Source of the DNA: Solobacterium sp.
GTDB lineage: Bacteria; Bacillota_I; Bacilli_A; Erysipelotrichales; Erysipelotrichaceae
Assembly: GCA_017469355.1 (NCBI GenBank)
Contig: JAFUGM010000024.1
Coordinates: forward strand, 1 to 32,408
DNA length: 32,408 bases
Direction: 5' to 3'
The translations under genes and the position numbers were made by a program. The first letter of the stretch is position 1. The number at the start of each line of letters is the position of its first letter. Under the pieces are notes generated by a model. The model had not been told where the DNA came from and searched no databases. It was given only the letters and a program-made list of their open reading frames with translations. Shown here piece by piece: positions 1-7,811 of this stretch.

Positions 1-11
1 GCACTGCACTT

Positions 12-854
12 GTGTCTATTGCCGGGATTGTGATGGAGTTTACAGGTGATGCCAGGGCGATACCAAAGCAGCTGGAACCATTTTATGTGTCCTCCGCAGA
101 ACATGTGGACCTTTCCATTCGAATTGTCTCTGGAAAGGGTGGAATGGAACAAGGAGAAACCATCTTATTACATAACAATGAGCTGAATGTATATGAAGGG
201 GAATCCCGTTGGCATCTGGAATTTCCCCCGTTTGATAATGTGACTGGGGTTTATATTGACAAGGATCTAAGACATGCGGAGATACGTATCCGCTATGAAG
301 AGGAGCGGATTCCGTTAAGAGAAAATCTATTCCATGTGCTGCGGCATATGTTTCTTCTGAAAGCACAGTCGCTTGGCTTATTTGCGATTCACTCCGCAAG
401 TATTCTTTACCGTGGAAAAGCATATCTGTTCTCCGGTCCCAGCGGGACTGGGAAAAGTACTCATACGGCCCTCTGGCATGAGGCGTTTGGGACGGAATAC
501 CTGAATGGAGATCTGAATCTGCTTTCAGATGAAGGGATTGTTTATGGCATTCCATGGTGTGGTACCTCAGAACTGTTTACGGTAAAAGAATATCCCCTTG
601 GTGGAATTGTATTCCTGAAGCAGGCAAAAGATGATCGGGTAGAAGTGCTTGAAGGAGATCAGAAGAGTCTCCGCATTGCCCAGCGTCTCATTTCTCCGAC
701 ATACAATAAAGAACAGCTGGAAGAGAACCTTGGTTTCTCTGTGCGGCTGGGGGCACAGATTCCATGCTGGAGGCTGTTCTGCACGAAGAATGTCAGTGCC
801 GCAGAACTGATGAAGAATACCATTGATCGCTATTGGAACAGGAGTTTCCTATGA
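12..854 (+). CDS. HPr kinase-like P-loop protein (5' end may lie outside window)
   Basis: The protein resembles the C-terminal catalytic fold of HPr kinase. It has a Walker A loop GPSGTGKST at about residues 142-150, preceded by the family-like stretch FAIHSASILYRGKAYLFS, then an NGD triplet (165-167) and PWCGTSE (181-187). Relatives of this type are known as accessory kinases in peptide-modification clusters (for example lasso-peptide serine kinases) and do not act on HPr; that role is inferred here. The reading frame is open to the left edge, so the GTG at 12 or the ATG at 33 may be internal and the true start may lie upstream. Its stop overlaps the start of the ABC exporter gene (ATGA), so the two are translationally coupled. 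The N-terminal 110 residues have no motif I recognise. Confidence 0.75.
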   Translation: MSIAGIVMEFTGDARAIPKQLEPFYVSSAEHVDLSIRIVSGKGGMEQGETILLHNNELNVYEGESRWHLEFPPFDNVTGVYIDKDLRHAEIRIRYEEERIPLRENLFHVLRHMFLLKAQSLGLFAIHSASILYRGKAYLFSGPSGTGKSTHTALWHEAFGTEYLNGDLNLLSDEGIVYGIPWCGTSELFTVKEYPLGGIVFLKQAKDDRVEVLEGDQKSLRIAQRLISPTYNKEQLEENLGFSVRLGAQIPCWRLFCTKNVSAAELMKNTIDRYWNRSFL

Positions 855-2620
855 GCCGGATCAAGGAGCGGTGGAACTTCTATATTGGTCGTATTAAAGC
901 AGGCAGACTGAAGGAAATGAAACATCAGACTGCCTGGATTTATCAATATGCCAGAACCTACTGGCCCATGATGATTTTTTATACTGTCCTTGGCATGGGC
1001 GGAACAGTGATGGGCATCATCACCAGTTTTGTCAGCCGTGATCTTGTGGATATCATCACCGGCTATAAGATGGGAGAACTGGCGAAAACCTTCGGCATCA
1101 TGATCGGAATGGCAGTAGCTAATATCCTGATCAACCAGCTGACCAGCTATGTCAGTTCTCAGATATCCATGCGGATTGATGCGGAGATTAAAAGCGATAT
1201 CTTCGCGAAGATTCTGGAAACTGACTGGGAAAGCATTACCACCTATCATACAGGTGACCTGTTAGCCCGCTGGAACAATGATGCAGGGGCAGTAAGCTCA
1301 GGGGTGCTTGGGTATATTCCTTCCCTTATCATCAGTGTATTCAAATTCATCAGTGCCTTTGCGGTTGTGGTGTATAACGACTGGACGTTTGCGATATTTG
1401 CGATGATCGGAATTCCGTTTTCGCTACTGATGTCAAAGACCCTGTTGACACGCATGCAGGAAAGGAACCAGAAAAACGCTGCCATGGCTGCGAGGGTATC
1501 CGGTTTTAACCAGGAAACCTTTTCCAATCTTCAGACCATCAAATCCTTTGATCTGGTACATATGTATGTTGACCGTCTGAAGCAGCTACAGCAGGAATAT
1601 ATCGAGATGCGGCTGGAATATCAGAGAATTTCCATTATTACTTCTGTCCTGATGGGATTAGTTGGTCTGCTTGTGACTTACAGTTCCTATGGCTGGGGAA
1701 TTTATCGGGTATGGAGCGGTGCAATTTCCTATGGCACGATGACCATGTTTCTCGGGCTCTCTGGTCAGCTCACGGGTGCCGTGAATAATCTTGCGTCGAT
1801 GATTCCAAGCTGGATCTCCCTTACGACAAGTGCTGGTCGACTCATGGATATCATTGAAATGCCAAGAGAAGATTACAGTCATAAGGAAGAAGCACTGAAT
1901 TTCCTGGAACGTCATCGGGAACAGGGTATTTCACTTTATGTAAAGGAACTGGAATACAGCTATCATACGGGAACCAGGGTATTTGAGAACGCCTCGTTTG
2001 AAGGACATCCTCACGAAACCATCGCGTTAGTTGGCCCAAGCGGGGAAGGAAAGACGACGATGTTACGGCTGTTATTAGCACTGTTGCGTCCACAGAGTGG
2101 CAGAGCATATCTCGAAGCGGATGGAGAAACCATTACGATTGATGCGGGCGCCAGGAGTCTGTTCTCCTATGTTCCGCAGGGGAATACGATGTTTTCCGGA
2201 ACAATTGCGGAGAATATGCGCAATGTGAAGCCGGATGCGACCGAGGAAGAAATCAGAAATGTTCTGGAACTCAGCTGTGCCTGGGATTTTGTCTCAAAAC
2301 TTCCTGATGGCATTCATTCCGCAATCAAGGAGCGTGGCGGAGGTTTTTCCGAAGGACAGGCACAGCGCTTATCTATTTCCCGGGCATTGCTTCGCCGATC
2401 TCCGATTCTATTGCTTGATGAGGCAAGCTCTGCGCTGGATGTCGCAACGGAACGACGGGTCATCCGTAATATCATGTCCGATGAATATCCTCGGCTATGT
2501 ATTGTGACGACACATCGTCCTACGGTATTGACCATGTGTGATCGGGTATATGAAATCAATGAGCGTCACATGCGGGTATTGAACAGTGAAGAGGTGGATC
2601 AGCTGATCCATGACTTCTAA
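851..2620 (+). CDS. ABC exporter, fused membrane and ATPase domains (peptide/RiPP type)
   Basis: This is a 589-residue half-transporter. A six-helix exporter domain spans about residues 38-325 and a C-terminal ATPase about 360-589. Visible motifs are Walker A GPSGEGKT (395-402), a Q-loop in YVPQGN (440-445), a signature in the altered form FSEGQ (499-503), Walker B ILLLDEASSALD (519-530) and an H-loop histidine in TTHRP (555). There is no N-terminal C39 peptidase domain, so any leader removal would need another enzyme. I chose ATG 851 because AGGAG lies six bases upstream and the start overlaps the kinase stop; a longer TTG start at 833 is less likely. The exporter probably moves a peptide or small protein out of the cell. 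The next gene downstream is a plausible cargo. Confidence 0.88.
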   Translation: MSRIKERWNFYIGRIKAGRLKEMKHQTAWIYQYARTYWPMMIFYTVLGMGGTVMGIITSFVSRDLVDIITGYKMGELAKTFGIMIGMAVANILINQLTSYVSSQISMRIDAEIKSDIFAKILETDWESITTYHTGDLLARWNNDAGAVSSGVLGYIPSLIISVFKFISAFAVVVYNDWTFAIFAMIGIPFSLLMSKTLLTRMQERNQKNAAMAARVSGFNQETFSNLQTIKSFDLVHMYVDRLKQLQQEYIEMRLEYQRISIITSVLMGLVGLLVTYSSYGWGIYRVWSGAISYGTMTMFLGLSGQLTGAVNNLASMIPSWISLTTSAGRLMDIIEMPREDYSHKEEALNFLERHREQGISLYVKELEYSYHTGTRVFENASFEGHPHETIALVGPSGEGKTTMLRLLLALLRPQSGRAYLEADGETITIDAGARSLFSYVPQGNTMFSGTIAENMRNVKPDATEEEIRNVLELSCAWDFVSKLPDGIHSAIKERGGGFSEGQAQRLSISRALLRRSPILLLDEASSALDVATERRVIRNIMSDEYPRLCIVTTHRPTVLTMCDRVYEINERHMRVLNSEEVDQLIHDF

Positions 2621-2652
2621 GAGTCTTGATTTTTTGTGTTTTTTTGTTATCT

Positions 2653-2658
2653 TATGAT
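2653..2658 (+). promoter_or_regulatory. candidate -10 box for the CBM2-like gene
   Basis: TATGAT lies in a T-rich gap 25 bases before the ATG, and GAGGGG (2670-2675) is a good ribosome-binding site. No convincing -35 is seen at the right distance, so this gene may also be read through from the ABC gene. Confidence 0.35.
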
Positions 2659-2682
2659 TGGTAAACAAAGAGGGGTGGCACG

Positions 2683-3072
2683 ATGTATAAGAAGCCTGTG
2701 GTAATGAGATTTGATTCCCTTCATGAAGGGGTATATGCATATAGCGGAGAAGAGTATGAAGCTCCATTTGTGGCAGAAGAACCGGTAGAGATTCGTGCTT
2801 CCTATAAGCTTGTGCAGACAAATGCGTGGGATGGTAATAAGCAGTACGATTTTATATTTACGAATGAGTCCTCTGAAAAAGTGGAGTCTGTGACTGTTAC
2901 AGTTCGCTGTAATGGTACCGTCACTTCGATTGGAGGAAATGTTTCCGGCACAATTCATGGCGATACAGCGGAGGTTATGTTCAATAACTACGGAAACGGT
3001 ATCGAAGCAAACACTACGGTTGGACCAGTTTATGTGGCTGTCACCGGTGAAGGTGACTTCTCCCTCGAGTAA
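2683..3072 (+). CDS. small protein: leader-like N-terminus plus CBM2-like beta-sandwich
   Basis: A 129-residue protein without a Sec signal peptide or membrane segment. Residues 1-22 form a leader-like segment beginning MYKKPVV and ending EGVYAYSG. The rest (about 45-129) alternates short strands and glycines, with a tryptophan in AWDGNK, FTNESSEKVESVTVTV and a final GPVYVAVTGEGDF. This matches the general pattern of family-2 carbohydrate-binding beta-sandwiches. Placement 62 bases after a peptide exporter, with its own ribosome-binding site and a strong terminator, suggests that it is the exported or modified substrate of that cassette; this is inference. It could instead be a free-standing cytoplasmic beta-sandwich protein of unknown role. 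Confidence 0.7.
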   Translation: MYKKPVVMRFDSLHEGVYAYSGEEYEAPFVAEEPVEIRASYKLVQTNAWDGNKQYDFIFTNESSEKVESVTVTVRCNGTVTSIGGNVSGTIHGDTAEVMFNNYGNGIEANTTVGPVYVAVTGEGDFSLE

Positions 3073-3082
3073 TACAGCATTC

Positions 3083-3102
3083 AAGCGGCTTCGGCCGCTT
3101 TT
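3083..3102 (+). terminator. rho-independent terminator
   Basis: A perfect 7-bp stem, AAGCGGC/GCCGCTT, closed by a TTCG tetraloop and followed by a short T run. It ends the kinase/exporter/CBM2-like cassette. Confidence 0.85.
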
Positions 3103-3114
3103 CATATGTGTTTA

Positions 3115-3135
3115 GACAATTCCACCGTGATTGTC
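3115..3135. repeat. short perfect inverted repeat upstream of GT4 gene
   Basis: GACAAT and ATTGTC are separated by nine bases. The repeat lies just upstream of the candidate promoter of the glycosyltransferase gene, so it may be an operator. It could also be chance. Confidence 0.3.
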
Positions 3136-3155
3136 CAAAGTTAAGAACTCCTCCA

Positions 3156-3183
3156 TTGCATGAACCTGAATTTTTCCTAGAAT
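3156..3183 (+). promoter_or_regulatory. candidate promoter of GT4 gene
   Basis: TTGCAT, 16 bases, TAGAAT. The -10 matches five of six consensus bases and the -35 is weak. The start codon is 23 bases further on, with GAGGG as ribosome-binding site. Confidence 0.4.
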
Positions 3184-3206
3184 TGATATATTGAAGAGGG
3201 TAACAC

Positions 3207-4373
3207 ATGAAAATCGGAGAATTCAGTGACTCGTTTCTGCCTGTGGTTGATGGGGTGGGGCGTGTTGTATACAGCTATTGTGAATCTATTGCGAAAACCG
3301 GAAATGAAGTGAGCGCAATCGTCCCGTTAACCAGGATGGGATATCGGGGTAACTATCCCTTTGAAATCATTGATTATTACAGCCGCGCACTTCCGGGACT
3401 GGAACAATATCGAATGGGAATGCCACTAATTGATGAACACTTCCGCCAACATCTCGATATGACGGAGTTTGATATCGTTCATGCCCACACACCGTTTATC
3501 GCCGGGCCGGAAGCGATTCACTATGCGAAAAAACACCATATACCTCTGGTCGGGACGTTTCATTCCAAGTATTACGATGACTTTGTTCAGATTTCCGGCT
3601 CCCGCATCATTGCGGGAATCAGTACAGATGTGCTGGTGGCGGAATTCTTTAATAAGTGTGATGAAGTATGGGCATTAAGCCAGCGGAGTGCAGAAACACT
3701 GCGCAGCTATGGATATAACCGTGATATCTTCATCATGCCCAACGGCATGGATATTCATACGATTACGGAATCACAGAAGGAACGTGCCATTCAGGAATTT
3801 GGCATTCATCCAGATGTGCCGGTGCTGCTTTATGTTGGCCAGATGAACTGGAAGAAGAATATTGCGCTGATTCTTGAAGCCTGCGCATCACTGAAACAGT
3901 CTGGACAGCGCATTCAGCTCGTGCTGGCGGGACAGGGACACCATGAAGAAGAAATCAAAGAGAAAACAGAAGCACTTGGTCTTACGGATGACACGGTATT
4001 CACAGGTCATGTGAAGGATTCGGAACTGCTGTATGGGTTATATGCGGCGGCGGATCTCTTTGTATTTCCTTCTACCTATGACACCTTTTCCATGGTGGTA
4101 CGGGAGGCCGCAAATGCGGAGACCGCATCGGTATGTGTTCAGGGAAGCAGCGCTGCAGAATGTATTGAAGATGGCGTCAATGGCCTGTTATGTCATGAAA
4201 CATCGAAGGATCTGTTTGAAGTGCTGAGTCATGCGTTGGAAGACAAATCACATATCAAGGAGATGGGACTATGCGCAAGAAAAACCATTCCAATCAGCTG
4301 GGACACCATAACTCAGCGTGTATTGGAACGATATCAGTATCTGATCGATCATTATCAGGAAACAGAAGCGTGA
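3207..4373 (+). CDS. GT4-family glycosyltransferase (diacylglycerol glucosyltransferase-like)
   Basis: A 388-residue GT-B fold retaining glycosyltransferase. The N-terminus [17 protein letters not shown], then HAHTPF near residue 93, matches the acceptor domain of family-4 enzymes that glycosylate diacylglycerol or similar membrane lipids. The C-terminal donor domain has the usual [17 protein letters not shown] stretch and EDGVNGLL. The EX7E-like acidic pair seems present as the glutamate of REAAN and the later AAECIEDG. It would act at the inner membrane face, using a nucleotide-sugar to make a glycolipid or lipoteichoic acid anchor; the exact acceptor cannot be read from sequence. The gene stands alone between terminator 3083-3102 and the pyrH promoter, and starts at an ATG with GAGGG six bases before it. 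Confidence 0.85.
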   Translation: MKIGEFSDSFLPVVDGVGRVVYSYCESIAKTGNEVSAIVPLTRMGYRGNYPFEIIDYYSRALPGLEQYRMGMPLIDEHFRQHLDMTEFDIVHAHTPFIAGPEAIHYAKKHHIPLVGTFHSKYYDDFVQISGSRIIAGISTDVLVAEFFNKCDEVWALSQRSAETLRSYGYNRDIFIMPNGMDIHTITESQKERAIQEFGIHPDVPVLLYVGQMNWKKNIALILEACASLKQSGQRIQLVLAGQGHHEEEIKEKTEALGLTDDTVFTGHVKDSELLYGLYAAADLFVFPSTYDTFSMVVREAANAETASVCVQGSSAAECIEDGVNGLLCHETSKDLFEVLSHALEDKSHIKEMGLCARKTIPISWDTITQRVLERYQYLIDHYQETEA

Positions 4374-4410
4374 GAACCTTCCCGAAATCCATGCATGGGA
4401 ACTCTCCCGA

Positions 4411-4419
4411 TGGTATAAT
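4411..4419 (+). promoter_or_regulatory. extended -10 promoter of pyrH
   Basis: TGGTATAAT combines a perfect TATAAT with an upstream TG, and no clear -35 is seen. It lies 28 bases before the pyrH start and leaves room for the AGAGGT ribosome-binding site. Confidence 0.65.
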
Positions 4420-4446
4420 GAGGAACAGGAAAGCAGAGGTCATACC

Positions 4447-5148
4447 ATGTATAAGCGTATCCTTTTGAAACTGAGCGGTGAAGCGCTCTCGGGAGAAGGA
4501 AATAACTTTGATCCGGGAATTCTGGATCACCTTGCGAGTGAGATGAAGGAAATCCAGTCTCTTGGCGTTGAGATTGCGATTGTGGTCGGAGGCGGAAACT
4601 TCATCCGCGGAAAGAATCTGACCGATATCGGAATCGATCGAGTTCAGGGCGACTATATGGGAATGTTAGCGACGATCATCAATGCGCTGGCACTTCAGTC
4701 CAGCTTTGAACGCCATGGGCTCGATACAAGAGTTCAGACGAGTATTGATATTCCCAAGGTTGCGGAACCGTTCATCGTAAGAAGAGCAGTCCGGCATCTG
4801 GAGAAGGGAAGAATTGTCATCTTTGGCGGCGGTACGGGTTCCCCGTATTTCTCCACTGACACCACGGCAGCCCTTCGTGCTTCGGAAATCAAGGCGGATG
4901 TTATCCTGATGGCGAAAAACGGTGTAGATGGTGTCTACAGTGCCGATCCCAAAAAGGATCCTACCGCAGTACGCTTTGAAACATTGAGCTATATGGATGT
5001 GCTGAACAAGGGCCTTCAGGTCATGGACAGCACCGCAATCAGTATGTGTATGGATAACCATACCGAACTCAGTGTCTTCAACATGAATGAACCGGGAAAT
5101 ATCGTCAAGGCAGTGCAGGGCACTGCTGTATGCACGATCATTAAATAA
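4447..5148 (+). CDS. pyrH: UMP kinase
   Basis: PyrH phosphorylates UMP to UDP in pyrimidine nucleotide synthesis, in the cytoplasm as a homohexamer. The 233-residue length is typical. Family landmarks are the N-terminal [17 protein letters not shown] near residues 54-63, the DYMGMLAT helix and [20 protein letters not shown] in the middle. The C-terminus NPGN-type nucleotide loop appears as [14 protein letters not shown]. The gene has its own extended -10 promoter and is followed after 23 bases by frr, the near-universal partner in Bacillota, so they probably form a two-gene operon ending at the terminator at 5730-5760. Expression is expected to be constitutive. Confidence 0.98.
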   Translation: MYKRILLKLSGEALSGEGNNFDPGILDHLASEMKEIQSLGVEIAIVVGGGNFIRGKNLTDIGIDRVQGDYMGMLATIINALALQSSFERHGLDTRVQTSIDIPKVAEPFIVRRAVRHLEKGRIVIFGGGTGSPYFSTDTTAALRASEIKADVILMAKNGVDGVYSADPKKDPTAVRFETLSYMDVLNKGLQVMDSTAISMCMDNHTELSVFNMNEPGNIVKAVQGTAVCTIIK

Positions 5149-5171
5149 TAAGCAGTCAGGAGGAAAATAAT

Positions 5172-5720
5172 ATGGCTTATCCGATCGTAGATTCCAGCGA
5201 AGAAAAAATGAATGGTGCTCTGGAGCACTTTAAGGAAGAACTTCTCTCCATCCGCACCGGTATGGCAAATGCCGGTATGCTGAATAACGTCAAGGTTGAT
5301 TATTACGGAAGCCCGACACCGCTGAACCAGATTGCCGGTATCAAGGTGGAAGAGGGAAGAACGCTTGTGATCAAACCGTATGATCCAACCAGTCTTAAGG
5401 ACATTGAAAAGGGAATCAATACCGCAAACCTTGGTATTGCGCCGCAGAATGATGGAAGCGTGATTCGTCTTGCGGTTCCTCAGATGACCGAAGAAACCCG
5501 TAAGGAAATGGTCAAGAAGGTCTCCAAGATGGCCGAGGAGGCAAAGGTTGCGGTACGCAACATCCGCCGGGATGCCAATACAGCAATCAAGAATGACAAG
5601 ACCATGGATGAAGATATCCAGAAGGATGCGCAGAACGAAATCCAGAAGCTCACCGATAAGTATGGAAAACTCATCGATGAAGTTGCGGATAAGAAGTCAA
5701 AGGAAGTTCTCGGAAAATAA
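5172..5720 (+). CDS. frr: ribosome recycling factor
   Basis: RRF works with EF-G to split post-termination ribosomes. The 182 residues are close to the family length of about 185. Landmarks are the N-terminal helix with ALEHFKEELLSIRTGMANAGMLNNVKVDYYG, the hinge region PTPLNQIA, and VRNIRRDAN near residues 127-135. The start is fixed by AGGAGG eight bases upstream. It follows pyrH in the usual order. The expected next gene, uppS, is displaced about 1.4 kb downstream by an ABC ATPase and a rubredoxin gene. Confidence 0.98.
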   Translation: MAYPIVDSSEEKMNGALEHFKEELLSIRTGMANAGMLNNVKVDYYGSPTPLNQIAGIKVEEGRTLVIKPYDPTSLKDIEKGINTANLGIAPQNDGSVIRLAVPQMTEETRKEMVKKVSKMAEEAKVAVRNIRRDANTAIKNDKTMDEDIQKDAQNEIQKLTDKYGKLIDEVADKKSKEVLGK

Positions 5721-5729
5721 TGCAGCAGT

Positions 5730-5760
5730 AAGGTCGCATTCCATCTGCGGCCTTTCTTTT
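5730..5760 (+). terminator. rho-independent terminator after frr
   Basis: A 9-bp stem, AAGGTCGCA/TGCGGCCTT with one G-T wobble, has a seven-base loop and is followed by TCTTTT. Confidence 0.85.
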
Positions 5761-5777
5761 GAATGTGCATGATTGGA

Positions 5778-5783
5778 TATAAT
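5778..5783 (+). promoter_or_regulatory. -10 box of the orphan ABC ATPase gene, leaderless arrangement
   Basis: A perfect TATAAT ends only 11 bases before ATG 5795. No Shine-Dalgarno sequence lies between them. A start of transcription at the usual distance would give a leader of about five bases. Confidence 0.5.
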
Positions 5784-5794
5784 TGAACTTGGTT

Positions 5795-6817
5795 ATGTCG
5801 ACATTACGTTGTGAGCAGCTTCAGAAATCCTATGGTACGCAGATGATCCTCAATGAGGTTTCTTTCACTGTGCCTGGCGGGAAGTGCCTTGCGCTCATGG
5901 GAGAAAGCGGGGCAGGAAAAACCACGACGCTTCGAATGCTTGCGGGGTTGGAAATACCTGATCATGGGAAGGTGTTTCTGGATGATGCAGAGATTACATC
6001 GCTTCCTCCAGCCCGACGTTCCATGGCGATGGTATTCCAGACGGCTTCATTATTTCCCCATACTACTGTTGCCCATAACATTACCTATGGAATGGTGAAA
6101 CTTGGCTATTCCAAAGCAGAGATCGACACCCGTCTTCATGAAGTTGCGGTGCTATTGAACATTGAAGATCAGCTGGATCGGTATCCCGGAACACTGTCGC
6201 TGGGACAGGCACAGCGTGCCGATATTGCCCGGGCTTTGATTCGTGATCCAGGTGTGCTGTTACTGGATGAACCGTTCAGCAGTCTTGACCAGGCCATAAA
6301 AGAAGAACTGTTAAGTGAACTGCGGGCGATTCTTCGTGTTCACCCGATCACGATGGTATATGTGACGCATTCTGCGGAAGATGCCTTTGAACTGGCAGAT
6401 GAGATTGCCTTTCTGGATCAGGGAAAGGTGATGGTTCAAACACAGCCAGAGGATCTCTCACGTCATCCGGTATCCGTGAAATGTGCCTTGATGATGCATC
6501 CAAAGCTGACCATAGTTGAAGGGGAAGAACACAATGGTGTCTGGACAAGCCAGGGCGTAACACTGCCCCATCGTACAAGAGGGATGGATGGACCGCTGTT
6601 ATTAGGTATATTGCCCGAACATACCATGCCGGGAACGGACTTTCGTGGCCCACTCCTTGGCCAGGTTCCTTCGCCCAGTGGGATTCTGCAGCGGGTGAGT
6701 TTCCTTGACAAAGAACTTCTCGTTCATGGGACATTACATAACAATGAAGTGGAATTCTCTATTTCTGGGGATCAATGTTTTCTGTTTGATGGGAACACTG
6801 GATCACTGATCTTGTGA
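5795..6817 (+). CDS. orphan sugar-type (MalK/UgpC-like) ABC transporter ATP-binding protein
   Basis: A 340-residue ATPase subunit. It has Walker A GESGAGKT (36-43), a Q-loop in [10 protein letters not shown] (80-89), an atypical signature LSLGQAQR (134-141; LSGGQQQR is usual), Walker [12 protein letters not shown] and an H-loop in [10 protein letters not shown]. Residues from about 235 form a C-terminal TOBE-like region containing GILPEH, which resembles the GIRPEH of the CUT1 sugar importers. No permease or binding protein gene is adjacent, so it may energise importers encoded elsewhere, as MsmX-type ATPases do; this is inferred. The ATG at 5795 is preferred over an in-frame TTG at 5783, which falls inside the -10 box. 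The gene sits between frr and uppS, which normally adjoin. Confidence 0.85.
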   Translation: MSTLRCEQLQKSYGTQMILNEVSFTVPGGKCLALMGESGAGKTTTLRMLAGLEIPDHGKVFLDDAEITSLPPARRSMAMVFQTASLFPHTTVAHNITYGMVKLGYSKAEIDTRLHEVAVLLNIEDQLDRYPGTLSLGQAQRADIARALIRDPGVLLLDEPFSSLDQAIKEELLSELRAILRVHPITMVYVTHSAEDAFELADEIAFLDQGKVMVQTQPEDLSRHPVSVKCALMMHPKLTIVEGEEHNGVWTSQGVTLPHRTRGMDGPLLLGILPEHTMPGTDFRGPLLGQVPSPSGILQRVSFLDKELLVHGTLHNNEVEFSISGDQCFLFDGNTGSLIL

Positions 6818-6860
6818 TTTTCTTCGATATCCGTTATTCTTCCTTCAGGAGGACAGTACA

Positions 6861-7022
6861 ATGGATAAATATGAATGCCCGTGTGGATATGTCTATGATC
6901 CTGCACTCGGTGATCCGGACAACAATATCCCTGCTGGAACAGCGTTCGAGGACCTTCCTGATGACTGGATGTGCCCGACCTGTGGTTTAGGCAAAGACGC
7001 GTTTACCAAAGTAGAAGAATAA
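6861..7022 (+). CDS. rubredoxin
   Basis: A 53-residue one-iron electron carrier. The two iron-binding motifs are CPCGYVYDP (cysteines 6 and 9) and [11 protein letters not shown] (cysteines 39 and 42), and the family sequence [11 protein letters not shown] lies between them. It starts MDKYEC, with a perfect AGGAGG eight bases before the ATG. Rubredoxins in anaerobes pass electrons to rubrerythrin, flavodiiron proteins or similar oxygen and peroxide reductases. None of these is in the window, so the partner is unknown. It lies 43 bases after the ABC ATPase and is closed by a terminator at 7029-7048. Confidence 0.97.
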   Translation: MDKYECPCGYVYDPALGDPDNNIPAGTAFEDLPDDWMCPTCGLGKDAFTKVEE

Positions 7023-7028
7023 TCTGTG

Positions 7029-7048
7029 AAGAGCCTGCGGGCTCTTTT
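7029..7048 (+). terminator. rho-independent terminator after rubredoxin
   Basis: Stem AAGAGCC/GGCTCTT with a four-base TGCG loop, then TTTT. Confidence 0.8.
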
Positions 7049-7076
7049 CAGTTGGAGGGTTATCCGTTCTTAAGAA

Positions 7077-7085
7077 TGTTATAAT
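7077..7085 (+). promoter_or_regulatory. extended -10 promoter of uppS, leaderless arrangement
   Basis: TGTTATAAT ends nine bases before the uppS ATG at 7095. The expected transcription start would leave only about three leader bases and no ribosome-binding site. A perfect 10-bp palindrome TTCTTAAGAA (7067-7076) adjoins the box upstream and could bind a regulator. Confidence 0.6.
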
Positions 7086-7094
7086 TTTAACGTT

Positions 7095-7811
7095 ATGAGT
7101 GAAGAGAATAAGAACTGCCGTCATGTGGCAATCATCATGGATGGAAACGGGCGCTGGGCCAAGGCACAGGGGAAACCCCGCACTGCTGGTCATCTTGCGG
7201 GTGCGGATAACGTTCGTACCATCGCAATCGCAGCCTCTAATCTTGGAGTGGAGTATCTGACGCTGTATGCCTTTTCTACGGAAAACTGGAAGCGCAGTGC
7301 AGATGAAGTGAATTACATCATGAAGCTTCCTTCTTTCTTCTTCGGAAAGTATATGAAGGAGTTTATCGACCGCGGATTCCGTATGCATATGCTTGGCGAA
7401 CTCGACCGTCTTCCCGCTGAAACAAGAAAGGTTCTCGATGATGCGGTGGAACAGTCCAAGCAGAATACCGGACTGAACCTGAGTATTGCGATCAACTACG
7501 GATCCCAACGGGAGATTCTGCTTGCGGCGAAGCACTATGCGGAAGATGTCGCAGAAGGGAAGGCGTCACTTGATTTATCGGAAGAACAGTTTGAATCCTA
7601 TCTCATGACTGCGGGAATGCCGAATGTGGATCTTCTGATCCGCACCAGCGGGGAACTGCGGATCTCCAATTATCTGTTATGGCAGATTGCCTATGCGGAA
7701 CTGGAGTTTGTCCCTGAGGCATGGCCGGAGTTTACACCCGAAGTGCTGGCGCGCTGTATCGATCAGTTTAATAACCGTGACCGGCGGTTCGGAGGAATCA
7801 AGGATGAATAA
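7095..7811 (+). CDS. uppS: isoprenyl transferase (undecaprenyl diphosphate synthase)
   Basis: UppS extends farnesyl diphosphate with cis isoprene units to make the C55 carrier used in peptidoglycan and other wall polymers. The 238 residues carry IMDGNGRWAK near the N-terminus (catalytic Asp of the cis-prenyltransferase family), the AFSTENWKR motif at about 60-68, and the C-terminal RTSGELRISNYLLWQIAYAEL block. The gene begins a run with cdsA, dxr and rseP, each overlapping its neighbour, so the four are co-transcribed. The ATG lacks a Shine-Dalgarno sequence and is very close to the promoter; a GGAGGG at 7054-7059 is too far upstream to serve. The next start upstream is excluded by family alignment. 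Confidence 0.97.
   Translation: MSEENKNCRHVAIIMDGNGRWAKAQGKPRTAGHLAGADNVRTIAIAASNLGVEYLTLYAFSTENWKRSADEVNYIMKLPSFFFGKYMKEFIDRGFRMHMLGELDRLPAETRKVLDDAVEQSKQNTGLNLSIAINYGSQREILLAAKHYAEDVAEGKASLDLSEEQFESYLMTAGMPNVDLLIRTSGELRISNYLLWQIAYAELEFVPEAWPEFTPEVLARCIDQFNNRDRRFGGIKDE

Noticed and set aside
40-555. Long minus-strand open frame inside the kinase gene
   Set aside because: It lies wholly within a better-supported plus-strand gene, has no ribosome-binding site or recognisable motif, and is typical of codon-bias shadow frames.
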